The notes under the pieces were generated by a model. It had not been told where the DNA came from. It did not search any database and worked only from the letters and a program-made list of their open reading frames with translations. A stretch of DNA of 64,000 nt, taken from the NCBI RefSeq assembly GCF_041381155.1, contig NC_091142.1, positions 25,010,362 through 25,074,361 of the forward strand. The letters run 5' to 3'. Of this stretch, positions 11,166-24,305 are shown in pieces (position 1 is the first letter of the stretch; the number at the start of each line of letters is the position of its first letter). The translations under genes were made by a program, and so were the position numbers. Source of the stretch: Argopecten irradians (Eukaryota; Mollusca; Bivalvia; Pectinida; Pectinidae).

Positions 11166-12800
11166 TGGCGACACACTGGAATTTTCAAAGAATGTTTATC
11201 ATAACCATCGCCCATCGCATTTATAATGAGACTCATAAATCTACTATGCAAAGTACAAGTACATAGAGATACAAAATTCAACCCTAACGCATAACAGATC
11301 ACATATTTGCAACTTAGAAGTAAGGTCCAAAGGTTATCCCCCCGTTCTCAGATCTAGTATATTATTTATATGTTCATATTTATTAACATTATATATCAGA
11401 AAACCACAGTCTATCTCTCTCTCTCTTTGTCCTTGTTTAGTCGTTTCTGAGTTTTAAAATTTTGCTTTGACATTTGGATATATTTTTGATATACGATATT
11501 CACTGTGTGTCGATTATATTTTTATGAAAAAAAAAAAAAATCTCATTATTTCCTTATCAATTAGTTATTAAAACGTATTAAAATATGTTGTTTTTTCTAT
11601 TCAGTTTTATAAAAAATTCAATTACTTGCAAGTATCGCACCCAAGAAAAGATATGATATTGTTTAACAGAAAGGGGTCATTTAAATAAACTATCATTTAT
11701 TGTTTATAGTGAAACAATATTTCATTTCAATAAATCTTGAAAATCTTTATTTGTCATATTTTGTTATGAAGTTGAGATGGCAATAAATGTTCAAACTTCT
11801 AATAGGTAAAAGATGCTCCACCGCTGTCAAATGGTATTTTTTTCACTATCACAAACAGGAGCAGACGATCTAGTATTTTTCTTCAGTAACAAAAGTTACT
11901 TATTTTACATCATTACCACCATTGGAAAGTTTGAGCTTCTAATTTTACTTCAAATTAAAAATATGAAGAACAATTAATTGCATCCCGAAAAAATTCCGTG
12001 TCACTATATCCTATATGGAATGAAGTACTGATTGCGCATGCACCAAAGTCAAAATGAATTATTTTATTTTTATTTTTTGTGTTAATTAGACATATATATA
12101 TACACGATTAAACGCCAATTATTGTTAAAGATGCTTCACCGCTGACAAATGGTATTTTTTCACTATAAAAAACAGGAGCAGACGATTTAGTATTTTTCTT
12201 CAGTTACAAAAGTTACTTACTTTACACCATTACCATTATTGAAAAGTTTGAGCTTCTAATTTAACTTCAAATTAAAAATATGAAAAATAATTAATTGTAT
12301 CCCGAAAAAATTCCGTGACAATATATCCTATATGGAATGAAGTACTGATTGCGCATGCACCAAAGGCGAAATAAATTATTTCATAATATTTTTTGTGTTA
12401 ATTAGGCATATATATACACGATTAAACACCAATTAATGTTCAAATGATTAATATCATTTATGCTCTGCCGGCGGTGGAGCATCTTTAAGTATTAATTTGT
12501 TGCAACCATTTCCTTCATTTGAATGTCTAACTATTTGTAAATGTAAGTTTAATTAAACCAGTGAATAATTTGGTATATTGAATTAAAACAATTCCAAACT
12601 TTAACCTGCAACTTTTGACGTTACAGTACCGTTTTTGTACAGTTTCAGTTCTCTTTCTAGTCGTGAGTACTTCATAGGAACCGTAAATCGATAGAAAACT
12701 CTCAGTATTTTATCTGCAACATACGAGAGATGTTATCTTATGTGTCCATATGCGATATATTTATTTGCCTTGATTTACATATATAATGTAATTACTTTGG
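11166..12800 (+). repeat. 1.6-kb tandem duplication, copy 2
   Basis: Second copy of the block at 9535-11165. A complete MITE family 4 copy occupies 12125-12488 and its 5'-only partner about 11806-12124. Copy 2 differs by small indels. Confidence 0.85.
12125..12488. mobile_element. MITE family 4, complete copy 2
   Basis: Duplicate of the element at 10490-10852 with the same TTAA flanks and the AGATGCTTCACCGC / GCGGTGGAGCATCT termini. Confidence 0.8.
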
Positions 12801-12825
12801 TGGAATTTCAAAGAATGTTTACAAT

Positions 12826-12980
12826 AAAGCCTGTAATTTTCACGGAAGTAAAACTTTCGCAATTTCGTGGTATAAATGTTAGATAAATAATATGTACTCT
12901 ATTGTGGTATCGCAAAACGTTGATCCCCTAAAATAAAATTTTCCGCGAAAGTCTTGACCCGCGAAAATTACAGGCTACTA
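12826..12980. mobile_element. MITE family 2, copy 2 (inverted orientation)
   Basis: Starts GCCTGTAATTTTCACGG and ends CGCGAAAATTACAGGCTA; it is in opposite orientation to the copy at 6463-6662 and slightly deleted internally. Confidence 0.65.
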
Positions 12981-12989
12981 AAACAGTTA

Positions 12990-13440
12990 ACTATATATTA
13001 AGATGAATAATGAAATTAAATAATTATGTTATAATGTTATTAATGCAAAAGATAACGCAAACGTACTTATTTTAGCGATAGTTTTATTTTAGCGCTCTTC
13101 ACGGTGTCTTTGAAGCGCTAAATCATGTATCGAACGCTAAATTGAAAAAGTGGTTTTGTTTCGGTATTGGACCACTGAATTATGCTTATTTATATCTGTG
13201 CTTATAAATCACAGTTTTCCGCATTTGCATGAATTTTTTTCCGCGCTAAAATAATAACTTTTACAGTACTAAATCAGTTGCAATTTTTTAATATTCGATT
13301 TTAATAAAATTTTATTTGTTTACACAATGCAAACGTATATAAAACAGTGAAAATTTCAGTATTCAATTTTAATAAAATTCGATAATTATGTTGAATGTTA
13401 TACAATTATAATGAATACAGTACTAATCCAGTTGATTATG
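12990..13440 (-). repeat. Right arm of the diverged inverted repeat, with MITE family 3 copy 2
   Basis: Reverse complement of 7344-7880: a MITE with TTTAGCGC-rich interior at about 13060-13267, flanked by AAATAATTATGTTATAATG on one side and AATACAGTACTAATCCAGTT on the other. Confidence 0.6.
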
Positions 13441-15475
13441 ACTTGGAGTGTTTTGTGCATGGTTGTACCGCTACTAAACATAAAGAATATTAAAACAATT
13501 AAAAGGCCAATTGGGTCATTTCTGCCTTTTTGAAATGTTCTTATGTTAGCAGCCTATTTATTTTATTCATATGTGTATATTTAAAGGAGGAAATTTGTGT
13601 TTTCGCTAAGTAAAACAACGTATTATGACCAACTCTATTGACTTTTTGACTAGCAGACTTCTGCTGTTGAGAAACAATTAAAGAAAATAAACTCTCTAGA
13701 AAGCAAAAAATGTAAAGAAGTTATACACATTGAAAATGGAATAATAAGTAATTTACATTGAAATCAATTTAAAAACTGAGATGAACCGGGTTCACCTACA
13801 ACCACATATCCTTCTCATGACATTTTAAAATGCTATGTCAAACAAAAGAGGCCGGATATGATGACATAAAGATGGACATGTTGTGACAGCCAGCTCCGCA
13901 ATAGTGTTACAACATGTGTCCTCATACAGAAACATGCCTGAAAGCTTGACCAACGCGATGACCGTAATCAATAATCAGTCAAACCATGACAACCCCAATC
14001 ACTACATAACTTAATGTTTCCTGTCTACTGTGCCATAAATACAAGACGTCAAGTTCAAAGGGAACAACTCCTCATCGACCTGTAATAGGAATCGTTTGGT
14101 ATTGATATATGGAGTATATCAAACAAGCAACACTTATGGCCGGATTACACCAATCATCTATTGTTTGACTGTACTCTACAAGGACAAGAAACATTTATTT
14201 TTAGATAAAAAATTGTACAAATTTTGATAGGTCTTTTTCTGAATCGGGCATTGGTGCATTAAAAGGAAAATATATTTCGGAACACTGTTTATATATATAC
14301 TCGACTGAATTCCTGATTCATATCGTCAATATATTTTATAGTACTGAATATCAAAATATTACATCGTGAGTTTTTAAAATTGACTTGGTTCTTGAAATAG
14401 AGGTGGCTCACAGGATATTAATTAATTTGTATTAAGGTTTCCGTTTGAATAGAGATAATGCTAAAATTGAGTACGTATATAGTAGTACTGTAGTATTTTG
14501 TTCTTATGTCTTAATGGTTATTGTCCAAAGTCACTTTCCATACAGAGAAATTTAAAAAAAACAAATAAATTTCAAATGTGTATCATGAAGTTATCATTTT
14601 ACATTAACCTTCTTTGTTTATAAGGCACAACAAATATCAAGACAACGACCTTTGTTTGATGCAAAAGCGGAAACATATTGTTCCTAAATTAAATACAAAT
14701 GCTTATTTATATCTCTTGTTTTTGTACTGAATCTAACTGGCTCATATTTTTCTCATAACGCTATTAAAAAAACCCAGAAAGACCCAAAACATTGATATTA
14801 TTATTACAATACAAACAATAAGGTATTCCTTGATAAATCAACGGAATCATTCATTAAAACGTACTTTATGTATTTTTTCTCGAGTGATCTGAACAATTGA
14901 TTAAAGGCGCTAATGTTGCTAGTTTTTAATTTCATCGGCATATGGAAAATTGCAAACAAAAAATCATACCCTCATGAAATTGAAAAACAGTGGCATAAAT
15001 TCTTAAATATTTCTACCCACAAAATAATAAGTTCTAAACCACGGCAGGCAGTAACCATGAATAGATAATGTTTTAACAGTATTATATTAAGTAAAAATAT
15101 GACGTATGAGCCAATACTGAAATTGAAATACGTGCATTTGAATTATGTAGAATGCCGGATGTCTTTATTAGCTAACGGAATTTCCCATAAATACATTCAA
15201 GCAGTTATAACCTCATGCTAACAAAAATATTGCGAATATCGCTGTCTTATTCCTGCTACATTATAATACACAAAACAGATCAAGCATTAAGACTATTATA
15301 ACAGAAAATTCATTATAGTTATGGAATTAATACGGAACAGGATGGTCTTTCATCCATTCGGTGTCATATTGGGTAAGAAAATTATGTAGTTTATATTGAT
15401 CAAGAAAACGGTTTATTTATAACATGCGACTCGGGCGATGGAGAAGGGAGATACACTAAATGATATATTTCTATT
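13441..15475. other. Intergenic, no feature seen
   Basis: AT-rich DNA between the divergent Kir genes. No open frame with protein-like composition and no repeat structure recognised. Confidence 0.45.
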
Positions 15476-15890
15476 GAAACCTTAGGTTTTCATTTCAACT
15501 CTATTTGTGCTTATTGTGTTGTATAACTCAAATGTTATTCAACATACTATTTTAGTAGATCACTTTATTCGTATGTTTTTTTGTCTTCAAAAAGTGTTTG
15601 ATTCAGAATACAATATTGTGAAATGTCGCAAAACCTATTTGAAAATTGACGAAAAAGTAAGCATAAATGTATAAGACAATTGATATAGATAATGAAGATA
15701 CATGTACACAAAGGGTATATTTGTATTGAAACCTTAGGTGTGCAATTCAACTGTCTTGGTGTATATTACCTAACTGTTATGTAGTTTTCAATGGATTCAT
15801 TCGACAAAAGGTTCATTCTGAAAACAACATATTGTGAAATATCGCAAAATCCACTTGTAAATGAATATTGAAATACAAAATATGTTGGTT
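15476..15890 (+). repeat. Diverged local tandem duplication
   Basis: Two similar blocks begin ATTGAAACCTTAGG at about 15475 and 15726 and later share ATTGTGAAATRTCGCAAAA at about 15617 and 15832. The short open frame in the first block is not kept in the second. Confidence 0.45.
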
Positions 15891-18800
15891 ATATCAAGCC
15901 ATTTTCATCGACAATGTACAAAAGGAAATGCTAATTCTAATTAATACGAAGAACGAAAATATATTATAAATTCCAACATTTTAATAAATGTTTTACAAAC
16001 AGATAGCAATACAAGTGTATATCAAATCAACCCGTCTACATGGATTGAATTTATAGATTTTTGGATATATTTCAGTGAAGTCGAACGTAAAAAGTCTGTT
16101 AAAAGAATTGTAAAGACAGTTTGCGAAATGGCATCTTAGGTAATACCTTCCCTGGCAATTTCGAACATTAATCATATAATTCAATTGATAATAAAAAAAA
16201 ACATTTCCGGAAAGGTATGAAGATAATTCATGACTAATAATTTCTGCGATAAAATCAAATGCTTTATTTTTGAAAAATAGTTCTACAGCTAAGTATAGCC
16301 TATCTGCATGTACATCGTTTTGACAAGTCCAAGGATAAGGAGCTGTCATGATGACACATAACTCATCGTCCGCAAACTGACCAAGGGCCACTGCTAGGAC
16401 AATCATTTGGTCATCATTATCTGTCACTGGACGCCGCCGAAAACGTGACAGCTATATTGAGGTTCATAACAAGTCGAGCAGGTGAGAATGGCTTACCTGT
16501 ATGGAAATTGCCGGACAATGTATATGTCATAAAGACCTGTGGGCATCCATGTTATGGCTGACATACGGACATATTGTTCGGCAAAAAATATTGTTGACAT
16601 TGAAACATGACCAGATATAGTGTTAGCGTTGACATGGAATCATGTTTTGTAATAGGGGACATGTATTGTAACAATGTAGTTGTTACCATGGGAACAAATT
16701 GTTTGAAATTGCATATACAACTACTGCGAAAATTATAATATTAGTAGTAAAGGGGATAAGCAGTAATTGTTGCTTTTTATGATATTGAATGTACATTATA
16801 ATAATAATACGCAATCAGACTTCTGTTTTTATAAAAAAAAATATTTGTAATAATTATGCAAAAAAGGGGAAATACAAGTCACTCCCCAGACGTAAGTTTA
16901 TTGCACTTGAATAATACACGACTATTTATTGTAATATTTTTATACATTCTGTATATTTTTATCTCCTTGATTTTTTTTATTGAGGGGAATACCAGGTACT
17001 TGGACTTCTTTTATTCCATAGCTATTGTTTTGCACATGTATGTCAACAGCTATAGAGCGGGTTATTTTCACGGGGCAATAAGGTTATCGCAAACATTTTA
17101 CCCTAATGACACGGGTTGTTTTGCCTAATAAGAAGCTGACTAAATTGTATACTAGTATACATGTAGAAGGGTGATATAAAAGTACAACCTTTAACATCAA
17201 TAAGATGTCCTGGGCCCGGTTTAACTGCAAAAAAAATTCCGCTGGTATACACTAAGGAAACTCCTTAACTTTATGTTTCCTCCCCTACTGCAATGCTTTG
17301 TAAAAAAACAAATGTAGAATTTTAAGTTAATGAATATCAGTTATAGCAGTTATTTGGTATAGTTCATTTCAATAATAAAATAGAAAATAGCCCTCCTTTA
17401 TGCTCCTGTTAAAATCTTCCCGTGAAATATCCGATGACAAGGCGTCACCTAATATAACATACACCCCGTGTGTAACGATATTTAATCAAAACTACCAAAT
17501 ACAAAAACAGCATCAACTTTTTTTTCAACTAACAAAAGGTAAAAGATGTACTATCAAAATAAGTAGCAGAAAATGAACATTAAACGACTTTAGAATCATA
17601 ATAAGGATACATACAAATAAATAAGAAATAAAAATGATTTTTATTCAGATGTCTAAACATGATTTTTTTATTTTCGTATTCAAGCTAATTTCACATGATA
17701 TTTTGTCTACGTTCACCAACAAGGCTCTTTTAAGCATTTTTGCAAGAGCTTGTTGGGAAATATACTCGATTAAGGACAGATATTTGTTTTACCTTTAGTT
17801 AGCGTCCTGTTATTTCTTGTAATATGGTAGACAACATAAAATATACATATACATTATGGCGAAGTACACGATGGCAAACATGCATGAGGTAGGTTGTTAC
17901 TAGATAAACAATGTATGACAAATACACGACATTGTCTTACATACTGTGATATACACAATGTAAATAGACCTCCCAGATCATGTCTATAGACTACGCTTAA
18001 CCGTGGGAGGAATAAGCAGCGAAGCAGCCTTCTGTTAAATTTCCCACAGGTAAATTAATCTGTACAAGAAACAGATATAAATACCGAGTTGCAATGTGAT
18101 CCTTAGAAAACATTCTGCACATGTCTGCAAAATGAACTTTTAAAACGGAATCTAAACAGGTATAATTAGCATATTGTCATCGTATCATCAGAATATTTCG
18201 GTAAAGATCAAGTTACCATTCTACTCTGAACATAAATAAAATGAGGACCAAATATCAAATGCATTTCATATTGTTGAGTATTCAATGGAAATAATATACT
18301 GAGATGTTTTACAACAGTAACAAATCTGGTCATGATTGTAACATATGGTCAAAACAATACAAATCTTACATTCACAATATAACATTCATATCCTTTTTGC
18401 TGTGAATAAATTGTAATGCTAAATAAAAAAATGTTTCAAAGCAAACTAATTGCTGACTAATTCTGCTGTGACGAGGCATCACCGATGTAGAATGTTGAAA
18501 TGTCAACAGTGGGAAATAAACCAGGTGATAAAATGGTACCAAGAATATGTGGGAATGAAATGTCTAAACCACACAGGGGAATGAGGCGGTTAGCTGTTAA
18601 CTCTCACAGGTCTGGAATGTGCACACTTATACATTACACTAATTGGATATACATAGTGATTTCGTTCACATTTACAAATACAAGACGCACACGTTTAATC
18701 AATAAACAAATATGATAATGGTTTACGAATTTCATTACCCACTTAATTTATGAGCAGTCCACATCAACAGCAGTGTATGTATTGAGTACATGAAAATGCT

Positions 18801-20764
18801 TACAGTTCAATTTACATTGTTCAAAAAGGCAAACATGTGTTTTTATTTCGCTAATCAGAAATAGAAATAAAAGTTACATCCGTTTATTTTTCAAATGTAG
18901 AAAATATGCACATTTGTTGTGTGAATAACTATCCGAAAACCTACATTGAATTTTGATAAAAACAAAACAAGCTTCTTATCTACTTTAAATAAACGTTAGT
19001 TATTTGTTGAATATTTAGCTAAAATTATAGAAAATGCTAATTTCTTATTTGTCTTACCATTTACATTGATCTGTATTGGTTAAGTAGCAACGGATTGAAT
19101 ACAAAAGTAATGGTCACAATGAAATTACATTTGATGACTAGAGAGATGGAATCCTGCGTCTGACATACTTTCTTGTCAGCATATAGTTAAAACTTGTCAA
19201 ACCTGTCTATTAAGACCAGGCGCATAGTGAAGTTGTCTTTATAATAATGTGGTTGGGATACACAATTTGTGCAAAACAAAATGTGATTTGTGACCCTAGA
19301 AAAGTTATCTTTGTAAGCAGATGGTCTTTATACAGAGGTGATTGTTAAACCAGGTTTTAGTGTATTGTATACTATATATACTATATGCACCTTGCTATAT
19401 AATATTAAACAATATTAAACAAAATAACCTGTCCTATAGACAAGACAATTTAATACTTTATGTCTACGTGAAGTGTTTCCTCTATGTGAAAGCTCTAGGA
19501 TATTGGTACAATAGCGTCAGATGTAAGCTTAACGTATATACAATTTATCCATCTGATAAATAAACGTTTCTTAGCCAAGTAAACAAAGATACCAAGTTAA
19601 TTCGATGAAAGCCATTCTGAAACTTTTAAATGCCATATACCTGCTATATATGTAGTTGATTATTCAAAACCATTCGTTAATCGTGTGAAACAAGCTTGCC
19701 AGTTTCAGTTGTAATTCGGACTCTATGTGTGATAAAACTGGGCCAATCGGAAAAAAGACAGATTCAAAATTACCGAATGAACTTTTACAATGGATGACTA
19801 CGTCTTATGTTTATAAACTTTCACATTGGTGATAGAGACATAGATACAAGTGATGGCGGAAGAAGTGATCCATTACGTGTACCTGTCGAACGCATGTTCC
19901 CACACATCAAACGAGAAAGGCGAGACACCCAACATGTGAAAGAAGCAATACTTCAAACCACCCCGAACCTCGTCTGTCGTCTATTAGAGCACGGATCTGA
20001 CCTCAAAGATTAAACAGAAAAACTTCCCCTAAAGTCTCATTTCCGTGATTTTCCTAATTTGTCAAATGAAATGGACGTATTTTCTTTGAGCTTACATAAA
20101 AAGACAAACCTCTTAGATTTAATACCACGTAGCTATAAAATGGCCAGGCCTTTAAGATAATCTAGGTAATTTTCCGAAAACCACGATAACATGAAGATCA
20201 AAACCTCATTATATGGTAATGATTTAGTAGAAGCAAGATATTGTTTAATTTGCGTGTTTAATTAGCATGGATCAAAATATTCATTCGCTATAGACAACGT
20301 GGATGGGATTTTGATTGGAGTAAAATAATATTTCGAAGTTCAAGAAACTTGTTCGGGATTTAGAACTATTCAATGTCATTGTCCCTATTCCTGGAAAGCC
20401 TATAGTAAGTATATGATTCCCTATTACCCATAAAATAATCAACAACATTTCTTAAAGTAGCATTTGCTAAAGTAATAAGTTATTATTATGAATTCATAGT
20501 TAGAAAATCTTTGCGGTAAAGTATATGTGACCAAAAATCAATTTGGTTTATTGGAGATCAAATAACACCTGTATTTTGTTTTACCATAAAAAGGTATCTT
20601 ATATTATAATTAAAGTATGTAAATATCGCCACTAAATACTGCGTAATTGAATAGTGAAAGATTTTAATAAAAATATTCAGTTTTTTTTTTTTTTTTTTTT
20701 TTTTTTAAACAATTCTTTTTAATATATTCAAAGAACCAATTATCTGTTACCATAACATAACTTT
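15891..20764. other. Intergenic, no gene supported
   Basis: Only short open frames with composition like the surrounding AT-rich DNA occur here (for example 16856-17128 and 19807-20013), without splice signals or recognisable similarity. Confidence 0.4.
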
Positions 20765-20970
20765 CTGTAAACCAACTTTTTCGCGTACGATAAACTCGCG
20801 AATTTCGCATTTCAGGTAAATTCACGAGATGTATATCAATATCTACGTCATTCATATTCATAAAAATTTCCATTTAATTTTAAATCCACGAAATGTTAAT
20901 CTTCGTAAACTTGCATTAATATGGTAATCGCGAAATTTAATGGCCGCGAAAGAAAGTTGGTTTACAGTAA
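20765..20970. mobile_element. MITE family 1, copy 2
   Basis: Starts CTGTAAACCAACTTTTTCGC and ends GCGAAAGAAAGTTGGTTTAC; opposite orientation to the copy at 5751-5947. A 26-base T-run just before it (about 20681-20706) may be an unrelated retroposed tail. Confidence 0.75.
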
Positions 20971-23726
20971 TCCAAATCAGTTAGCTACAGAACCTATGAT
21001 TATAGGTAGATCTTCCTATCACTACCAAGGTGATTTTGTGACATATTTTGATCCTGTTTAGATTAACTGGTGAATCCTAGACGGATAAAACCGCATAGTG
21101 GTTGAATACGTTGATATACTTCTTACACTTATCTTTTATATCTTTGCCAAAATGTTTCGATTTTAATCCTTTTGTTTCTGCTGAAATTGAAATTTTAGAC
21201 TTATTAATGTTTACATATATTTCTCTACAATTACAAGGAAATAATGTTTTATCTTATAATTGTCGACATAATTAATGCTAAATTATGTGTCTAATACTTT
21301 ATTCTAAATGGGTTTGATATTTGTTCAATTACATGTTTATTGTTAAAGATTTGTTTATATTCTAAAGTTCTCACGATAGGATATTAAAGAAGCATTATAA
21401 GTTCGTAATAATTCATATTAATAAACAGATATCCGCCAGCAATTCTGTCGATGTTAAAATATTCATAACTATTTCTGCAGAAAAATATCCAATTCCATAT
21501 CATATTTGTTAAATGATTTATTTTCTTCGACACAATAGAGTACTTTGGTAAAGTTATTCCTGACAAAAATATTGATATATTTGATGAAATAAATACATCT
21601 GCCGCAAATTATAACTAATACATATGTCATTATTAAATGTAGAAACAGCTAAATATTGCAATGGTATATATTTATATGTGTTCCGTCGATGTATTTCACT
21701 CTAGCCAACAGGTTCATCTAACGAGACGAGCAGTATGTTGAAGTACTAGCAGCACCAGTTGATTAAGACTAAGTATCAATACACCATGGGGTCACAGGAT
21801 GACGGACTACAGCCGGAACGACCTCCTAACATTACGGGCTTTGTTTTATCAGTAGGAAGACCACCAGTCCTCAGCGCCGGTTCATCATTATAGTACATAA
21901 TAATGTAGTCAGCAGGATTCGATACATGTATAGACTACAAAAACCTATGAAGCTTTTGAAAATATCCCTTATTAGTGCTTATAACTGTTTTAGGGGTTAA
22001 TAATTCAACAATTAATTTATTAGGTTATCTAACTTGTCCTGATTAAAAATACAGATGATGTCTGAAATTACGCTATTTTAATACTAGCGTAAAATGGTGT
22101 AATAATGTCACGTAAACTACAAGTATTTAGATACGTAATTCTGTCTTTATTTTGCTTACTATTATCAAACAGAGCGATATCAAAAAAGCTGAAAAGGGAA
22201 ATATAATTATATATATAATAACTTAATACTGCATTTCAAGCGAGTTTTCAAAAATGATTACGTTCTTGATTTTTGCAAAGATAAACAGCCTTAGTGTGCT
22301 ACCAGTAAAGAATAACTGTCTAGTGTTATAGCAATTTGTGAAAATCCTTATAGTTAACTAACTAACTAACTAACTTATACAATTGTATGTTTAAAACTGT
22401 TTGAATGAACTTAAACCATTTATCAATATCAGACCAATATTGCATTTCGGAAATCTGATATGCATTTAATGTATTCTTATTTTATAATAAATTATGGATA
22501 AGTAATAGGTCGTAATATTTTTCTTAATTTTTTTTTCCTTTTTTCTTTTTTTTCCTTTTTTTGCTGAAATGTTAATTTTGTATCATAACGTACCAAAATA
22601 TTTCATTTGCGATTATGTTATATCTATGGTAGTTTATGATGATGACATTACAAAGTGTACTTTCGGAAACAATACTTTCATCGCTTCTTAAACATAAGTT
22701 TTTGTGTATGTTTATTTCTAATAATTTTGGTAAAGCATAAAGTCACAGAGATTCCTTTTTTAAAATTGTTTGTTTGTTTTCTACTTTGAATCATGCAGTT
22801 TGAATGTGTCATTTAAATATACATAAATGTAGCTTTAAAAAAAACTGTAATAATAGTTATGATGTCAAATCTGATTTCACTTACAGTTAGATTAAACAGA
22901 CATTTAAACACATGCCCTTTCATTTCGTAAATAATTTTAATTCATATGTATTTATTGATAATAAAGTATGACGGCGACATAAAAGATTACCATTCTTGAG
23001 GAGTGTATAGTATCCAACTTTTGTGCATAGAATTCGTTAATTTATTTACTTTTGGCTATATATTTCCATTCACAAACATAATCACAATTATTCATAAAAT
23101 ATCATATTTTGGTTTTTCTTTTCTTTTCAGATTGATTTCATTCATGTAAAGAATTTTGTATGTTCATTTTGACTGAATAGCTAATTCAGAATGATTAGAC
23201 ATCACGATAAATGCCAAATACAATGTTAAATTAATTCATTTCGTGCAATGTTATATATCATACATCATTGGATAGTATTTCACGGCTCACTAAATGTATG
23301 CTCAAATCGTTGAATCGATAATTTAAAATAATGTTGAATATTTATTTTAATTTTGGTTAATAATGTGTAAAATGATAAAAGATATTTGAGATTAATCTCA
23401 TTTTATAATATTGTTTTATGCATTATTTAATATCTAAATGTTTAAAAATTATCGATTTACTTCATAGCTTTGAAATTGGTTATAGTTATTCGGGTTTTAA
23501 AAACAAATCTAATTACCTTATAAATTGATTTTAATTTTGAATACCAAACAATATTTTTACACCTTTTAGAGTTTCCAAAATATTATAAGGTTTTTTTGCA
23601 GATCAATTTGCTTACATATATACAGATCCGTAATAAAAAGATAACTTTCGTTAATCGTAAGCCTTGGGATATATCTCTGTTATTTCATAGGTAACAATAA
23701 ACTATCAGGGGTCATATGAACATGTA
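20971..23726. other. Intergenic, no gene supported
   Basis: AT-rich. Simple repeats include TAAC runs at 22356-22374 and T-rich tracts at about 22527-22562. Nothing else recognised. Confidence 0.4.
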
Positions 23727-24305
23727 TTAAGGCCATTCGGTAAGGCTCGTATAGATGTGAAGAGGATTATTGATCGCCAGCCAATGATCGTTCGGAACAT
23801 TTCTGGTCCTTTGATGCCCCGCGGCCCTACAATGATTGCTTTGTGCGAAAGGCGAAGAGTCACATGTTCGTTGATGCCGTGAGCAATAATAAAAGTGATG
23901 TTTCTGACATTCCTCTGCTGCCGGCATGCTATCCATCACCGTCTCTCGATAAACCGCCATCATGGTCATTCGTACTCTTGAACAATTAACAAAACAACTC
24001 TCTACCTGACATCGCAGATCAATAAGGCGTGTAGTCATTGTTCCCTTACTGACCAATCAGAACGTCCCAAAAGCCATTAATTTTCCCCTCTCCTCGTCGT
24101 GATTGATAAAGCCCAAGTTTTTTGCATTTTGGTCATCAGTTCTTCATAATTCCATCTTAATCATGATCCTCGTCACAGTATTGCCGATGCCCGCACGTTA
24201 ACTTGCCTAATTCGCCTTAGTCGTCCTCATTTTCACCATAGCTGAGCATGTCAAGACCGGATCACAGCCTTATTCAGTAATATATTTTATATTCAACATC
24301 ACGCA
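23727..24305 (+). promoter_or_regulatory. Probable promoter / 5' UTR region of Kir-B
   Basis: Base composition turns markedly less AT-rich here than in the preceding kilobases. A CCAAT box (GACCAATCAGAA) lies at about 24050-24061, some 250 bases before the start codon. No strong TATA box. A CAG at about 24274 after a pyrimidine stretch could be the acceptor of a 5' UTR intron. Confidence 0.35.

Noticed and set aside
19807..20013. 68-residue plus-strand frame with less AT-biased codons
   Set aside because: Short, no recognisable family and no splice sites; could be chance.
20664..20873. 69-residue minus-strand frame
   Set aside because: Lies within a MITE and ends in a T-run; not a gene.
23727..24056. 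109-residue minus-strand frame upstream of Kir-B
   Set aside because: Antisense to the probable Kir-B promoter region, with no domain or splice context; the less AT-rich composition explains its length.
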